DNA of 64,000 bases from Fen-1301 sp963786395 (GCA_963786395.1 CAWAZD010000009.1:62001-126000); one strand, 5' to 3'; shown: positions 25,926 through 35,904, counted from the stretch's first letter. A program made the numbers and translations. Notes: generated by a model from the sequence alone, not told the origin.

Positions 25926-28226
25926 ATGAAAAAATGTGTTTGGCAGATTTTAATTTCAATCATTTTCTGTTCTGCTTTTACTTTGAATCTGAAAGCACAA
26001 CAGTTGAAGCGGTACGAAGCTGTAAGTGCTTATATATACAACTTTGCCAAAAATGTTCAATGGCAAAATGAAGATGCAATTAAAGAGTTTCATTTTGTTA
26101 TTATTGGAGATGATGAGAATATTATAAGGGAGATGACCTCTCTTTCTAAAATGAAAACTTTGCGGAATAAACCTATAAGGGTCTCTTCTGCCTCCGTTGT
26201 TTCTGATATAGATAATGTGCAGTTGTTCTTTGTTACTAAAGGTAAAGAAGGTAAATTAATTGAATTGTTTGACCGGATAGAAGGAAAGAATATTCTTCTT
26301 GTAAGCGATAATTACCCGGATAAACGGCTGATAATGATAAATTTTATTGACTCTGAAAAAGACAACACCCTCCATTTCGAAATAAATAAAGCCAATATAA
26401 CCAATCAACATCTTTACATCTTGCCTGACATGATTCTAATGGGGGGCACTGCTGTTGACGTAGCTTCATTATATCGTGAGGGGCAGAAAAGTTTAAGGAA
26501 ACTTCAAAAACAATTAGAGGATCTTGAACAAAACCTGAGTCGGCTTGAAAAGATTACTGCTGATAAATCCACAGAAATAAATATTCAAAAGGATAGCCTT
26601 AACAAACAGTCCGATAAAATTCAGGAACAGCAGTCTATACTTGATCTGCAGTATAAAAAGGTTCAGGAACAGCAACGTGTTTTTGATAAACAGTCCGCTG
26701 AACTTAATATCCAGTCACTGAATCTTAAACAACAGGATGATGCAATAAAGAAAGGTAATGTGCTTTTAACTGAACAAAAGACTAAACTTGAAAGTCAGAA
26801 TTCGGAGATTCTTGCCCAGTCTAAGCTTGTTCAGCAAAAAGGCAGCCAAATCCAAAAACAACAGAATTTAATGTATCTCCTGGTCGTTATCGTTTTACTT
26901 GCTTTGTTTTTAATTATCGCCATTTACTACGGTTATAAGAGTAAACAAAAATTAAACAAGGAGTTGGAAAATAAGGTCGCAGTTAGAACTCACGAATTAA
27001 ATGATGCCTATAGTCAGTTGTTGACTGAATTATCAGAACGGGAAAAAGCCGAAACTAAACTTCGTCAAAGTGAAGAACAATTCAGACTGATCTCTGAAAA
27101 TGTGGCTGACATGATTGCTGTTCTTGACCTCGATGGGAAAAGAACCTATAGCAGCCCTTCATATAAACATATTCTTGGGGATGTTAATTCTTTATCTGGA
27201 ACCGATGCTTTCGGTGAGATTATTCCTGATGACAGAGAGATGATTAAAGATATGTTTCATAGTATAATAAATACCGGAAAAGACAAACGATCCGAATATA
27301 GGATTATTGCATCCGATGGCAGCATTCACTTTATTGAATCTCAGGGTAGCGTGATCCGGAATGAATGGGATGTTATTACAAATGTTGTTTTCGTTTCCCG
27401 CGATATTACTGAACGCAAATATAGTGAAGAAAAACTTCAGCAATATTATGAAATTCTTGAAGAAAAGGTCCGGGAACGAACCGGGCAATTGAAAATTGAA
27501 AAAGAAAGGGCTGAATCTTCTGATAGAACTAAATCAGCTTTCCTGGCTACAATGTCACATGAATTGAGAACTCCTCTTAATTCAATTATCGGATTTACGG
27601 GCATTTTACTAAAAGGTATCGCTGGACCTTTAAACAGCGAGCAATCTAAACAATTAACAATGGCAAAAAGAAGCGCCCAGCATTTACTTGACCTTATAAA
27701 TGATGTTCTCGATATCTCAAAAATTGAAGCCGGCGAATTAGTTGTTTCTAAAAAGAATTTTGATTTCAATAATGTCTTGCAAAAAGTAATTTCTACAATC
27801 CAACCCCTTGCTGAGAATAAAAAATTGAAACTTTGTTTAGACATTTCAAATAACGTTGGAGAAATTTGTAGTGATGAAAGAAGGGTTTCACAGATTTTAT
27901 TGAATCTGGTTAATAATGCTGTTAAATTTACCGAGTATGGAGTTATTAAAATCAACTCTGTAAGAAAGGAAAATAATATTATTACAAAAGTTATTGATTC
28001 GGGAATCGGTATTAGTATTAAAGATATGGAAAAGCTTTTCAAACCGTTTAGCCAGGTCGATACTGGTATAACACGTAATCATGAAGGAACCGGTCTCGGA
28101 TTATCTATCAGTAAAAAGCTTGCCGAGAAATTAGATGGTAATATTTCTGTCGTTAGTGAGATCGGTGTTGGAAGTACATTTACTCTTACTCTGCCTGTTG
28201 AGGAAAACGAAAAGGTTTTCAATTGA
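25926..28226 (+). CDS. Sensor histidine kinase with N-terminal YfiR domain
   Basis: 766 residues in this order: signal peptide (1-25); YfiR-like periplasmic domain (about 27-175; YEAVSAYIYNFAKNVQW, later LHFEINKANITN and a YILPDMILMGG end); long Gln-rich coiled coil (about 180-310); one membrane helix (LMYLLVVIVLLALFLIIAIY); second coiled coil; PAS domain (about 385-500); HisKA with the phospho-His in TMSHELRTPLNS; and HATPase with N box NLVNNAVKF, G1 DSGIGI and G2 GTGLGLS. In Pseudomonas, free YfiR is a periplasmic repressor of a diguanylate cyclase; here the domain is fused to a kinase. It lies between the TonB receptor and a receiver gene. Confidence 0.88.
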   Translation: MKKCVWQILISIIFCSAFTLNLKAQQLKRYEAVSAYIYNFAKNVQWQNEDAIKEFHFVIIGDDENIIREMTSLSKMKTLRNKPIRVSSASVVSDIDNVQLFFVTKGKEGKLIELFDRIEGKNILLVSDNYPDKRLIMINFIDSEKDNTLHFEINKANITNQHLYILPDMILMGGTAVDVASLYREGQKSLRKLQKQLEDLEQNLSRLEKITADKSTEINIQKDSLNKQSDKIQEQQSILDLQYKKVQEQQRVFDKQSAELNIQSLNLKQQDDAIKKGNVLLTEQKTKLESQNSEILAQSKLVQQKGSQIQKQQNLMYLLVVIVLLALFLIIAIYYGYKSKQKLNKELENKVAVRTHELNDAYSQLLTELSEREKAETKLRQSEEQFRLISENVADMIAVLDLDGKRTYSSPSYKHILGDVNSLSGTDAFGEIIPDDREMIKDMFHSIINTGKDKRSEYRIIASDGSIHFIESQGSVIRNEWDVITNVVFVSRDITERKYSEEKLQQYYEILEEKVRERTGQLKIEKERAESSDRTKSAFLATMSHELRTPLNSIIGFTGILLKGIAGPLNSEQSKQLTMAKRSAQHLLDLINDVLDISKIEAGELVVSKKNFDFNNVLQKVISTIQPLAENKKLKLCLDISNNVGEICSDERRVSQILLNLVNNAVKFTEYGVIKINSVRKENNIITKVIDSGIGISIKDMEKLFKPFSQVDTGITRNHEGTGLGLSISKKLAEKLDGNISVVSEIGVGSTFTLTLPVEENEKVFN

Positions 28227-28279
28227 TCAACGGTTTATAAATTAAATTATTGTTCTGAATTGACTATCAAGGATTATTT

Positions 28280-28672
28280 ATGGAAACCAGAATCTTAATT
28301 ATAGAGGATAATGAGCAGAATATGTATATGCTCAGCTTTCTTCTCGAAAGTGAAAATTATAAGGTGTTTCAGGCATTTAACGGGATTGACGGTATAAACT
28401 CTGCGATTCAAATTATTCCCGACATTATTCTCCTCGATATTCAACTCCCTGAAATGGATGGCTATACTGTTGCTAAAAGGATTAGAGAAGTTGAAAATTT
28501 AAAAAATATCCCTATCATTGTAGTAACTTCATACGCTATGCCGGGCGATCAGGAAAAAGCAATGGAATCCGGTGCCACTGGCTATATCGAAAAACCTATA
28601 AACCCCGATACATTTATTCCTCAAATGAAGTCTTTCCTTCCATATGAACTTATTCAAAAGAAAAATATATGA
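28280..28672 (+). CDS. Stand-alone response-regulator receiver protein
   Basis: 130 residues, a single CheY-like domain. It has the acidic pocket (IIEDNE), phospho-acceptor Asp in IILLDIQLPEMDG, switch Thr/Ser in VVTSYAM, and Lys in IEKPI. No output domain. The form resembles DivK-like receivers that pass phosphate between proteins. Its last bases overlap the next gene by four (ATGA), so the two are coupled. Confidence 0.92.
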   Translation: METRILIIEDNEQNMYMLSFLLESENYKVFQAFNGIDGINSAIQIIPDIILLDIQLPEMDGYTVAKRIREVENLKNIPIIVVTSYAMPGDQEKAMESGATGYIEKPINPDTFIPQMKSFLPYELIQKKNI

Positions 28673-30768
28673 AAGTATTAATCGTTGATGATAAAATCGA
28701 AAATTTGTACCTGCTTGAATCTCTCTTAAATGGTTACGGGTATGAAACTGTCTCTGCTAAAAATGGTGCGGAAGCCTTTGGACTTGCTCTGAAAGACAAC
28801 TTTGACCTTATCATTTCAGATATCCTGATGCCCGTAATGGATGGATTTACATTTTGTCGTGAATGCAAGAAAAATATCTATCTTAGAAACGTTCCGTTTA
28901 TCTTTTATACTGCAACTTACACCGATACAAAAGATGAAGAATTCGCTTTAAGTCTTGGTGCGGATAAATTTATTCTAAAACCCCAGGACCCGGATGTTTT
29001 TATTGAGCTTGTTAAAAATGTGTTAAATGACGTTAAGGGGAAAAAGATCTTCCCGAATGAAGAACCTGATTTGGCTGAAAATGTTGTTTTAAGAGAGTAT
29101 AATGCTACCCTCATCCGAAAGTTAGAAAATAAAATGCACCAGACTGAAGAAAATGAAAAAAAACTAAAAGCCTACGTTCTGGAACTTGAAACAACTTTAA
29201 CTGAGCGCAAAAAGGTAGAAAAAGTACTTCGGCAAAATGAAAATCAGTTGGAATCAATTTACAATGCCACTGGGGACGTGCTCTACTATCTTGCTGTTGA
29301 AGCGGATAATCAATATCGCTTTGTCTCTGTCAATTCTGCTTTTCGCAAAGTGACCGGAATTCCTTCTTCAAAAGTCTCTGGTAAATTGGTTCACGAGATT
29401 ATCCCCGAGCCTTCGTTGACCATGGTACTGCAAAAATTTAAAAATGCAATTGAACAAAAAGATATTATTCGATGGGAGGAAACTTCTGATTATCCAAACG
29501 GAAAGTTAACGGGTGAAGTGAGTATTTCTCCCGTTTTCGATACTGATGGAAACTGTACCCATCTTGTTGGGTCTGTTCATGATATCAGTGATCGCAAAAA
29601 ATCCGAAGCTGAAATTCTAAATGCTAATCGGCAATACTCCTTTGTTAGTCAAATTAATCAGATGATAGTGCAAACTCGGCAACAGGAATTAATTTTTTCG
29701 GAAGTCTGCCGGATATCCGTTGAATATGGGAAATTCTCTCTGGCATGGATTGGTCTTGTCGATAAGGATGAAAATGTGAATCCTGTTGCTTGGAGTGGGA
29801 CTGAGGATGGATATCTGAAAGATATTGAAGTGTCAAAAAAAAATATACCCGAAGGTCAGGGACCTACGGGTACTGCAATACGAGAAGGGAAATATTATTA
29901 TTGCAATGATATTTCTAATGCTCCTGGAATGAGCCTATGGCGGAATAAGGCACTTATACATGGATACTTCTCTTCTATTGCACTTCCTATTGTTGTGGAT
30001 GAAATTGTTATCGGCGCTTTGACCTTGTATGCTTCAGAGCCAAACTTTTTTAATGCTGATGAAATAAAATTACTGGAAGGTGTCGTTTCCAATATTGCCT
30101 TTGCCCTTAAATCAATAGAAACTGAAAAGCTTCGAAAACATTTACTCGAAACCCTTAAAGCAGAAGAAGAGGAATTAATCGAGGCTAAGGAAAAAGCGGA
30201 AGAAATGAACCGTCTCAAGTCAAACTTCCTTGCAAATATGAGCCACGAGTTACGTACTCCAATGATTGGTATTCTTGGTTATTCTGAAATGTTAGCCGAT
30301 GAAGTAATGGATCCGGATGTTAAAGAGACCGCCACAATTATTAATGAGAGCGGACATCGGTTAATGAATACTTTAAATATGATTTTGAATTTATCAAAAA
30401 TTGAATCTGGAAAACTTAGTCTTGATTTTCAAAGTGTTGATGTAATTAAAACTGTACATAAAAGTTGCAAATTATTTGAAGAATTAGCTCGCCGGAAATC
30501 TCTTTCCCTGAATGTCGAAGTTAAATGTTCTGCACTGAAAGTGAACTTAGATGAAATGATGTTGCTTGAAATCATGAATAACCTCATAAACAATGCTCTT
30601 AAATTTACATCTAAGGGAGGTGTAATCGTTGAAATCACTACAGAGAGATCCGGTTCCCAAAATTGGGCTATGATAAAGGTTAAAGACACCGGAATTGGTA
30701 TTTCAAAAGAGAATCAGGCTGCTATCTGGGAAGAATTCCGGCAGGTTAGCGAGGGACTCGGGACGTAG
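28669..30768 (+). CDS. Hybrid sensor kinase: receiver-PAS-GAF-HisKA-HATPase, frame broken near its end
   Basis: 699 residues before the premature stop. Order: receiver (1-120; Asp in LIISDILMPVMDG), coiled coil, PAS (about 195-310), GAF (about 335-480), HisKA (NFLANMSHELRTPMIG) and HATPase up to FRQVSEGLG. The HATPase G2 box and a second receiver domain are in the following bases but in other frames. An extra G in GGG at 30760-30762 would explain the break: removing it continues as RSFEGTGLGLTITKK. No membrane segment, so it is a cytoplasmic relay. It is coupled to the preceding receiver gene. Confidence 0.85.
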   Translation: MKVLIVDDKIENLYLLESLLNGYGYETVSAKNGAEAFGLALKDNFDLIISDILMPVMDGFTFCRECKKNIYLRNVPFIFYTATYTDTKDEEFALSLGADKFILKPQDPDVFIELVKNVLNDVKGKKIFPNEEPDLAENVVLREYNATLIRKLENKMHQTEENEKKLKAYVLELETTLTERKKVEKVLRQNENQLESIYNATGDVLYYLAVEADNQYRFVSVNSAFRKVTGIPSSKVSGKLVHEIIPEPSLTMVLQKFKNAIEQKDIIRWEETSDYPNGKLTGEVSISPVFDTDGNCTHLVGSVHDISDRKKSEAEILNANRQYSFVSQINQMIVQTRQQELIFSEVCRISVEYGKFSLAWIGLVDKDENVNPVAWSGTEDGYLKDIEVSKKNIPEGQGPTGTAIREGKYYYCNDISNAPGMSLWRNKALIHGYFSSIALPIVVDEIVIGALTLYASEPNFFNADEIKLLEGVVSNIAFALKSIETEKLRKHLLETLKAEEEELIEAKEKAEEMNRLKSNFLANMSHELRTPMIGILGYSEMLADEVMDPDVKETATIINESGHRLMNTLNMILNLSKIESGKLSLDFQSVDVIKTVHKSCKLFEELARRKSLSLNVEVKCSALKVNLDEMMLLEIMNNLINNALKFTSKGGVIVEITTERSGSQNWAMIKVKDTGIGISKENQAAIWEEFRQVSEGLGT

Positions 30769-31338
30769 TTTTGAAGGCACTGGCCTTGGTCTTACTATAA
30801 CTAAGAAGTTTGTTGAAATAATGAAAGGAAGTATAACTGTCGATAGCCAGTTGAATGCAGGTTCAATATTTACTGTTCGTTTCCCTGTTTTAAATTCTAG
30901 GATTTTGAAAATCAAAATAGATATTATTGAAGAGCCTAAGTTATCCCGATCTCCTGAAAAATCTCCAGTCTGCGGATCTGCCCTTTCTCCTTTATGTTGA
31001 AGATGATCCTATTGCGGTTTCTATCGTAAAAAAAGTATTAAAATCCATTTGTTTTATTGATATGTGCTTCAAAATTCTGTACAGGCTATAGAAAAAGCAG
31101 CTTCAAATAAATATGTTGCAATTTTAATGGATATTAATTTAGGACATGGAACCGATGGATTGAATACAACCAAAATCATTCGGCAAATCGATTTTTACAA
31201 AAATACTCCAATAATCGCAATTACAGCTTTTGCTATGTCAGGTGATAAAGAGGAGTTTCTTAATCAGGCTGTTCTTATTACTTTTCTAAACCCTTTGAAA
31301 AAAATGATTTGATTAATCTAATAAAAAGTGTTTTATAA
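30763..31338 (+). pseudogene. Broken 3' end of the hybrid kinase: rest of HATPase plus C-terminal receiver
   Basis: Reading through frame changes recovers EGTGLGLTITKKFVEIMKGS (ATPase end), then DLPFLLYVEDDPIAVSIVKK (receiver start), EKAASNKYVAILMDINLG (phospho-Asp), TPIIAITAFAMSG, and finally YYFSKPFEKNDLINLI followed by TAA at 31336-31338. Four single-base changes are needed: extra bases near 30761 and 30975, and missing bases near 31062 and 31267. They sum to zero. The protein-level conservation of all parts suggests recent lesions or sequence errors, not old decay. Confidence 0.75.
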
Positions 31339-31700
31339 TATCGGGATAATCTGGGATCCCATGGATTCTTTGACTTACAACCCGCATTGTCATTCTCGTC
31401 CCGATGGATCGGGAGGAATCCATGCAGCGTATTTCTTCCATTACTCCAATAATCCAGCAATCCAATATTCCATCAATCCAATAATCCAAAATACCCAAAA
31501 GGGTTGTTGAATCGGTAACTTTTTGAGGCTATATTTAAGACCAATTTTATAATCATGCTGGATTTTAATTATTGCTTAATTAAAATCGCATGGTTCGCTT
31601 ATTTCAGTCCACAATACGAGGTAACAGCCCCATATTGTTTTTGTGCTTATTAAAAAGACTAATTTATTTATTAGCACTACAAATTGGAACTGGTCATTAT
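31339..31700. other. Gene-free interval with dispersed repeats
   Basis: Contains a relative of repeat family A (31388-31430) and a tract of ATCCAATAATCC-like units (about 31437-31492). An in-frame upstream extension of the next gene begins at 31590, but it has no ribosome site and no domain. No gene supported. Confidence 0.5.
31388..31430. repeat. Dispersed palindromic repeat, family A variant
   Basis: TTGTCATTCTCGTCCCGAT-GGA-TCGGGAGGAATCC: the family A ends with a longer CCCGAT/ATCGGG stem. The reverse-orientation form is at 53031-53072. Confidence 0.7.
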
Positions 31701-33707
31701 ATGGAAAATAAAAATGGCACAACAAATACTGTTTATAATAAGCTTTCTTTTGCTGCAGGTGTTTTAACAGTTTTATTTGGGTCCCTTATTCTTGCTGGTT
31801 GGCAGCTTAATGTAAACTTCCTCAAAACCTTTGGTGTAAGCCCTGTACCCATGAAAGCCAACCCCGCCCTTGCCTTTTTCTTTTCTGGTCTGTCCCTGGT
31901 TATGCTGAATTTGAAAAATAAAAACAGCGTATCTAAACTTATGGCAAAATCATCTGCAGCCGTTGTTTTCTGTATTGGGCTGCTTACTCTCATTGAGTAC
32001 CTGTTTCAAATCAATTTCCATATTGACGAGTTATTGTTTAGGGACACCCCAGATGCTGTCTTTACAATAATTCCCGGCAGAATGTCTTTTAACCTTGCTC
32101 TGGGTCTAACGTCTGCTGGTATAGCCCTCCTTCTTATAGGTACCAGTAACCAATTCGCAAGAGCGGCTACTATTCTATCTGCTTGTATAGGCGTTTTGGC
32201 TGCACTCAGCTATATCCTTAGCCTCTCTGTTCTCTTGGAAATGGTTGGCGTAAATACTATTGCACTCAATTCTGCTATATGTCTTATTGTTCTTTCTGCT
32301 GGAATTTATTTCGCTGTCCCGGAGAGAGAATATAGTAGATCAACTATTGAAAAAAAATCCCTTGCTGCTTTTATTGCTATCGCCATGATCCTTATTCTTT
32401 CAAATGTTTTATTTATTCTCTTACAGAACAAAGTTGTTAAACTTGATAAACAGGTTGCGGAAATAAATAAGGTTATTGACAAAATTGACCAGACCCTTTT
32501 TTTGGCTGCTAATATCGAGTCTGATACCAGAGGATATGTCATTACCGGTGACGATGTGTTTCTCCAAATGTTCAAAAAGTCTAAATATGATATTGAATTG
32601 GACCTCCAAGATTTGAGCAATATGACAACAGATATCTCGACGAAACATTATTTAGATTCCCTTATGTTATTACTTACAGAAAAAATATCTTATTGTGAAA
32701 CCACTATATCTGTTCGTAAATTAAATGGGATTAAACTTGCCGCTGAAAGTGTCTTTACTAAAAAAGATAAAATCTTAATGGATAATATCCGGTCAATTTC
32801 CGGAAAAATGAAATCTGTTGAATTGGTAAACTATACAAACACACATGAACAGGAATTAGCCGTAGATAAAGAAAACAACAGTTTGCAAATCATTTTTATG
32901 ATCGTTCTTTTCGTGTTCCTTACTTTAATTTATTTCGCTATCTCCCGCGATATCACTGAACGGAAGCGGATTGAAATGGAAATAAAAACACAAAACGAAA
33001 AACTCTCTGCCCTCAATGCAGAAAAGGACAAACTGTTTTCTATTATTGCCCATGACCTCCGTAGTCCGTTTACAGGTCTTATGAACCTTACGGAAATGAT
33101 GGCAGATAAAAGTGAAACTTTTACTATCCTCGAGTATTTAGAGTATAGTAAATCATTAAACGATTCTGCACAGAATATTTATAAATTAATCAACAATCTG
33201 TTTGAATGGGCTCAGTTGCAAAAAGGATCAATTCAGTTCTCCCCTCAAATAATCCCGTTACACAAAATTGTATCAATGGAAATAGAATCTATCATACTTC
33301 ACTCTAAAAACAAATTCATCTCTATTAAAAATCTTGTTCCTGATTCCGCCCATATATATGCAGATGAAAACATGATAAATTCTGTCCTAAGAAATCTTAT
33401 AATGAACTCTATTAAATTTACTGAGCCGGGCGGATGCATTACTGTTAATTCGGTCCCGACAAATAATGGGTCTGTAGCTTTTTCAGTCTCTGATACTGGT
33501 ATTGGTATGTCTGAAGACTATATTAAAAAATTATTCAAGATCGGTGAAAAGATCGGTTCCCGGGGAACAGCAGGTGAGCTAAGCACTGGTTTAGGTCTTT
33601 TGCTCTGTAAGGAATTTGTTGATAAACATAATGGCGAAATCAAAGTTAAAAGTGAAGAAGGAGTTGGTAGTACCTTTACGGTTATTCTTCCAGATAATTG
33701 CTATTAA
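31701..33707 (+). CDS. Membrane histidine kinase with CHASE3-like sensor
   Basis: 668 residues from ATG 31701; I set aside 37 upstream in-frame residues because they lack a ribosome site and precede the first real membrane helix. Seven or so N-terminal helices (to about residue 225) are followed by a CHASE3-like extracytoplasmic domain (IESDTRGYVITGDDVFLQMF is its hallmark), another helix, a short DITERK linker, HisKA (FSIIAHDLRSPFTG) and HATPase (NLIMNSIKF; DTGIGMS; STGLGLLL). No receiver is fused. It is the last gene of the signalling island, on the same strand as the others but more than 350 bases after the broken kinase. Confidence 0.88.
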   Translation: MENKNGTTNTVYNKLSFAAGVLTVLFGSLILAGWQLNVNFLKTFGVSPVPMKANPALAFFFSGLSLVMLNLKNKNSVSKLMAKSSAAVVFCIGLLTLIEYLFQINFHIDELLFRDTPDAVFTIIPGRMSFNLALGLTSAGIALLLIGTSNQFARAATILSACIGVLAALSYILSLSVLLEMVGVNTIALNSAICLIVLSAGIYFAVPEREYSRSTIEKKSLAAFIAIAMILILSNVLFILLQNKVVKLDKQVAEINKVIDKIDQTLFLAANIESDTRGYVITGDDVFLQMFKKSKYDIELDLQDLSNMTTDISTKHYLDSLMLLLTEKISYCETTISVRKLNGIKLAAESVFTKKDKILMDNIRSISGKMKSVELVNYTNTHEQELAVDKENNSLQIIFMIVLFVFLTLIYFAISRDITERKRIEMEIKTQNEKLSALNAEKDKLFSIIAHDLRSPFTGLMNLTEMMADKSETFTILEYLEYSKSLNDSAQNIYKLINNLFEWAQLQKGSIQFSPQIIPLHKIVSMEIESIILHSKNKFISIKNLVPDSAHIYADENMINSVLRNLIMNSIKFTEPGGCITVNSVPTNNGSVAFSVSDTGIGMSEDYIKKLFKIGEKIGSRGTAGELSTGLGLLLCKEFVDKHNGEIKVKSEEGVGSTFTVILPDNCY

Positions 33708-33870
33708 GAATCTGTTTTTTAATCAATAATTATTGGGTTACCTGTTAATTTGTCCTGTTAATTTGTGCTCTCCGCCCTATGCAAATTGCTTTTTAATCAT
33801 ATTCATTGTTCGTAAATCCTAAAATATTTATATTCCATAAACCATTTTAATTAAATTATTGGAGTTTGAA

Positions 33871-34332
33871 ATGCTGAGGAAAAAACATTCTTTTATCACT
33901 CCCGTTTTATTAATAGTCTCTATCCTGTTCCTTGCCGGGTGCCAGAAAAAAGAGGAAGCCCCCGTTAAACAAACCCCGGTTGTTACAGATACAAGTGCCA
34001 AAATCAGCCAAACTGTAGTACCGGCTCCTGTCGATATTAAAGGAAAATATGCCGGAACTTTTGATAACCATTCCTCATCCTTGAATATTAAAGAACAGGA
34101 TGGTAATAAGTTTAAAGGCAGCCTTACTGTAAACTACCGCGAGGTGATCAATCAACAAGTCTCTGGCGAGTTCGACCAGACTACCCTAAAGTTCTCTATG
34201 ACTGATTTGCTCCATAGCCGCTTCCAGGGAAAATACAGTGGGAAATTCTCAGATGATAAAACTAAAATGTCAGGCACTTTTACAATGAATCTTGACGGCA
34301 GCAAATTCAGTTTTAATTATACTAAAAAATAA
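33871..34332 (+). CDS. Predicted lipoprotein of unknown function
   Basis: 153 residues from ATG 33871, which has GGAG six bases upstream. A lipoprotein signal ends LFLAGC. A Pro/Thr-rich linker leads to a beta-rich domain of about 100 residues (GKYAGTFDNHSSSLNI, KFKGSLTVNYR, FSGTFTMNLDGSKFSFNY-like strands), probably a small barrel or lipocalin-like fold. No family recognised. A second lipoprotein gene follows after 15 bases. Confidence 0.75.
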   Translation: MLRKKHSFITPVLLIVSILFLAGCQKKEEAPVKQTPVVTDTSAKISQTVVPAPVDIKGKYAGTFDNHSSSLNIKEQDGNKFKGSLTVNYREVINQQVSGEFDQTTLKFSMTDLLHSRFQGKYSGKFSDDKTKMSGTFTMNLDGSKFSFNYTKK

Positions 34333-34347
34333 ACAAAGGATTCCTTT

Positions 34348-35100
34348 ATGAAAAAGTTATATATAATTCTACCACTTCTGTTTGTGTTTGGTTTGTTGCT
34401 CTCTTCTTGCAATAGCACAACCAATCCTACTGCTCCAACCACTACCCCGGTTGGAAGTGTATTCGTAACCTCAGTTCCGGATTCAGCGCAAATTTGGGTT
34501 GATGGAACTAATTCGGGTAAAATTACTCCTGATACTATAAGTAACCTTAGCCTTGGAACTCATCAGTTTGTTCTTAAACTAGCGAATTATTTTAATGATA
34601 CCACTAACGTTAATGTCGTTGAAGGTACTCAAAATCTGGGTAAAAATTTAGTGTTAGATAAATCGGTTACCGCTTTTGGTCCTGTGGAGGCTTGGGAATC
34701 AGCTGACCCATCTGCAACAGATCCTAGTGGAATAGTTCTTAAAGCAGGAACAGCAGTTTCTATCGGTACTAGCACCTATGGTCCGGTAGATGTATATTAT
34801 TCTAGTAATGGATATGTGGTTGCAACCGCTTTTGGATTGCATAATAATACCGGTAGAAGCACATCATTTTATGTCGGATCATCAACCAATCTTAACGATG
34901 GTGCCCCATCTCCATTAGTTACAAACGCCTGGGCAACTCAGGTACTCGATACTCAACAAAATTATTTCTTCCTTTATGATCAGGATGGCCACTATTCAAA
35001 GATGATTATTACTGCTAAAGGCGGAGGTACACCTGGAAATCCTGCCTGGATAAAACTACAATGGCTTTATAATAATAAACCTAATGATCAGAGATTTTAG
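34348..35100 (+). CDS. Lipoprotein with PEGA domain
   Basis: 250 residues. The signal peptide ends LLLSSC. Residues about 36-108 form a PEGA domain (SVFVTSVPDSAQIWVDGTNS, then GTHQFVLKLANYFNDTTNV), a surface-protein beta module. The C-terminal 140 residues are unrecognised and rich in Gly, Ser and Thr. GGA stands upstream of the ATG. It forms a short operon with the preceding lipoprotein and ends at a strong terminator. Confidence 0.82.
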   Translation: MKKLYIILPLLFVFGLLLSSCNSTTNPTAPTTTPVGSVFVTSVPDSAQIWVDGTNSGKITPDTISNLSLGTHQFVLKLANYFNDTTNVNVVEGTQNLGKNLVLDKSVTAFGPVEAWESADPSATDPSGIVLKAGTAVSIGTSTYGPVDVYYSSNGYVVATAFGLHNNTGRSTSFYVGSSTNLNDGAPSPLVTNAWATQVLDTQQNYFFLYDQDGHYSKMIITAKGGGTPGNPAWIKLQWLYNNKPNDQRF

Positions 35101-35120
35101 TTAATATCTTCTGAAATTCT

Positions 35121-35156
35121 AAAAAGCCGGTTCTTTTAATTAGAACCGGCTTTTTA
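35121..35156 (+). terminator. Rho-independent terminator
   Basis: AAAAGCCGGTTCT and AGAACCGGCTTTT pair around a 6-7-base AT loop and run into TTTTTATTTT, 21 bases after the stop of the PEGA lipoprotein. Confidence 0.92.
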
Positions 35157-35442
35157 TTTTTAAACCAAAAACTATTGTCATATATTCTCCCTTGGTAAAA
35201 GGGGTTGTTTCCTTTGTGAGAAGTCAAAATTGTCATTCTGAACGTAACGAAGTGGAGTGAAGAATCTATATCTTGTATATGCAAACATTGTCATTCCCGC
35301 GAAGGCGGGAATCCATGCAGCGTATTTTTTCCATTACTCCATTACTCCAACATTCCATTCCCCAAATGTTTAAGTAGGTGTTTACTGAGCTTGCGAAGAA
35401 TACCTGCCTTACTATTAACATTTTCCTTTTACCTTTCCCGCT
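35157..35442. other. Repeat-bearing spacer
   Basis: Holds a CATTCTGAACG-type relative of family A (about 35232-35270), a full family A repeat (35288-35314), and a short TCCATTACTCC tract. No gene. Confidence 0.5.
35288..35314. repeat. Dispersed palindromic repeat, family A
   Basis: TGTCATTCCCGCG, AAGG, CGGGAATCC: same as at 17222 and 57024. It is followed by CATGCAGCG, which also follows the copy at 31388. Confidence 0.8.
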
Positions 35443-35904
35443 TTAGCGGGGCAGGTCTTTCCCAAAGCATAAACTATCAGGGTCCAGTGAATGCCTTCCA
35501 TAACAGGGTATCTCTGTATATCCGAACTTCCGGTACAAACTAATGGCTGCCGGTTGCTGTCCGCCTGTTTCTAAAATTATCCTGTTGTAACCCTGTCCTC
35601 TAATAAACTCCTCCAAAGCATTTAGTACAAGCTTTGATAACCCTTTCCCTCTGAACCCCTTCCTAACGAACATCCTCTTTATCTCAGCAGTTGACTCATT
35701 TATATGGTTAACTGCACCGGACGCAATATTTATCTCACCCGACTTAACCACAAGAAAATAAATAAACTTCCCATTCTCTTCTGTAAAATTCTCAATTGAG
35801 CCCTTTCCATATAAATCTTCAAGCTCATGAAACAACCCCTGAGTCAGTTCCAAAGCATTTTCACATAAAGGATCACACTGCTGAATAATAAGATTATAAA
35901 TCAT
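35443..35904 (-). CDS. GNAT-family N-acetyltransferase
   Basis: 153 residues covering a single GNAT fold. The acetyl-CoA pyrophosphate loop is in RMFVRKGFRGKGLSKLVL (R/Q-x-x-G-x-G/A), followed by YNRIILETGGQQPAAISLYR and KFGYTEI, the normal C-terminal half. Substrate cannot be inferred. Monocistronic, with element B copy 2 upstream of its start. Confidence 0.9.
   Translation of the reverse strand: MIYNLIIQQCDPLCENALELTQGLFHELEDLYGKGSIENFTEENGKFIYFLVVKSGEINIASGAVNHINESTAEIKRMFVRKGFRGKGLSKLVLNALEEFIRGQGYNRIILETGGQQPAAISLYRKFGYTEIPCYGRHSLDPDSLCFGKDLPR

Noticed and set aside
27446..28042. Minus-strand open frame of 198 residues inside the YfiR-domain kinase
   Set aside because: Antisense to HisKA/HATPase coding sequence; no ribosome site.
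31590..31700. N-terminal extension of the CHASE3 kinase
   Set aside because: No ribosome site and no recognisable domain; the first membrane helix of the sensor follows the later ATG.
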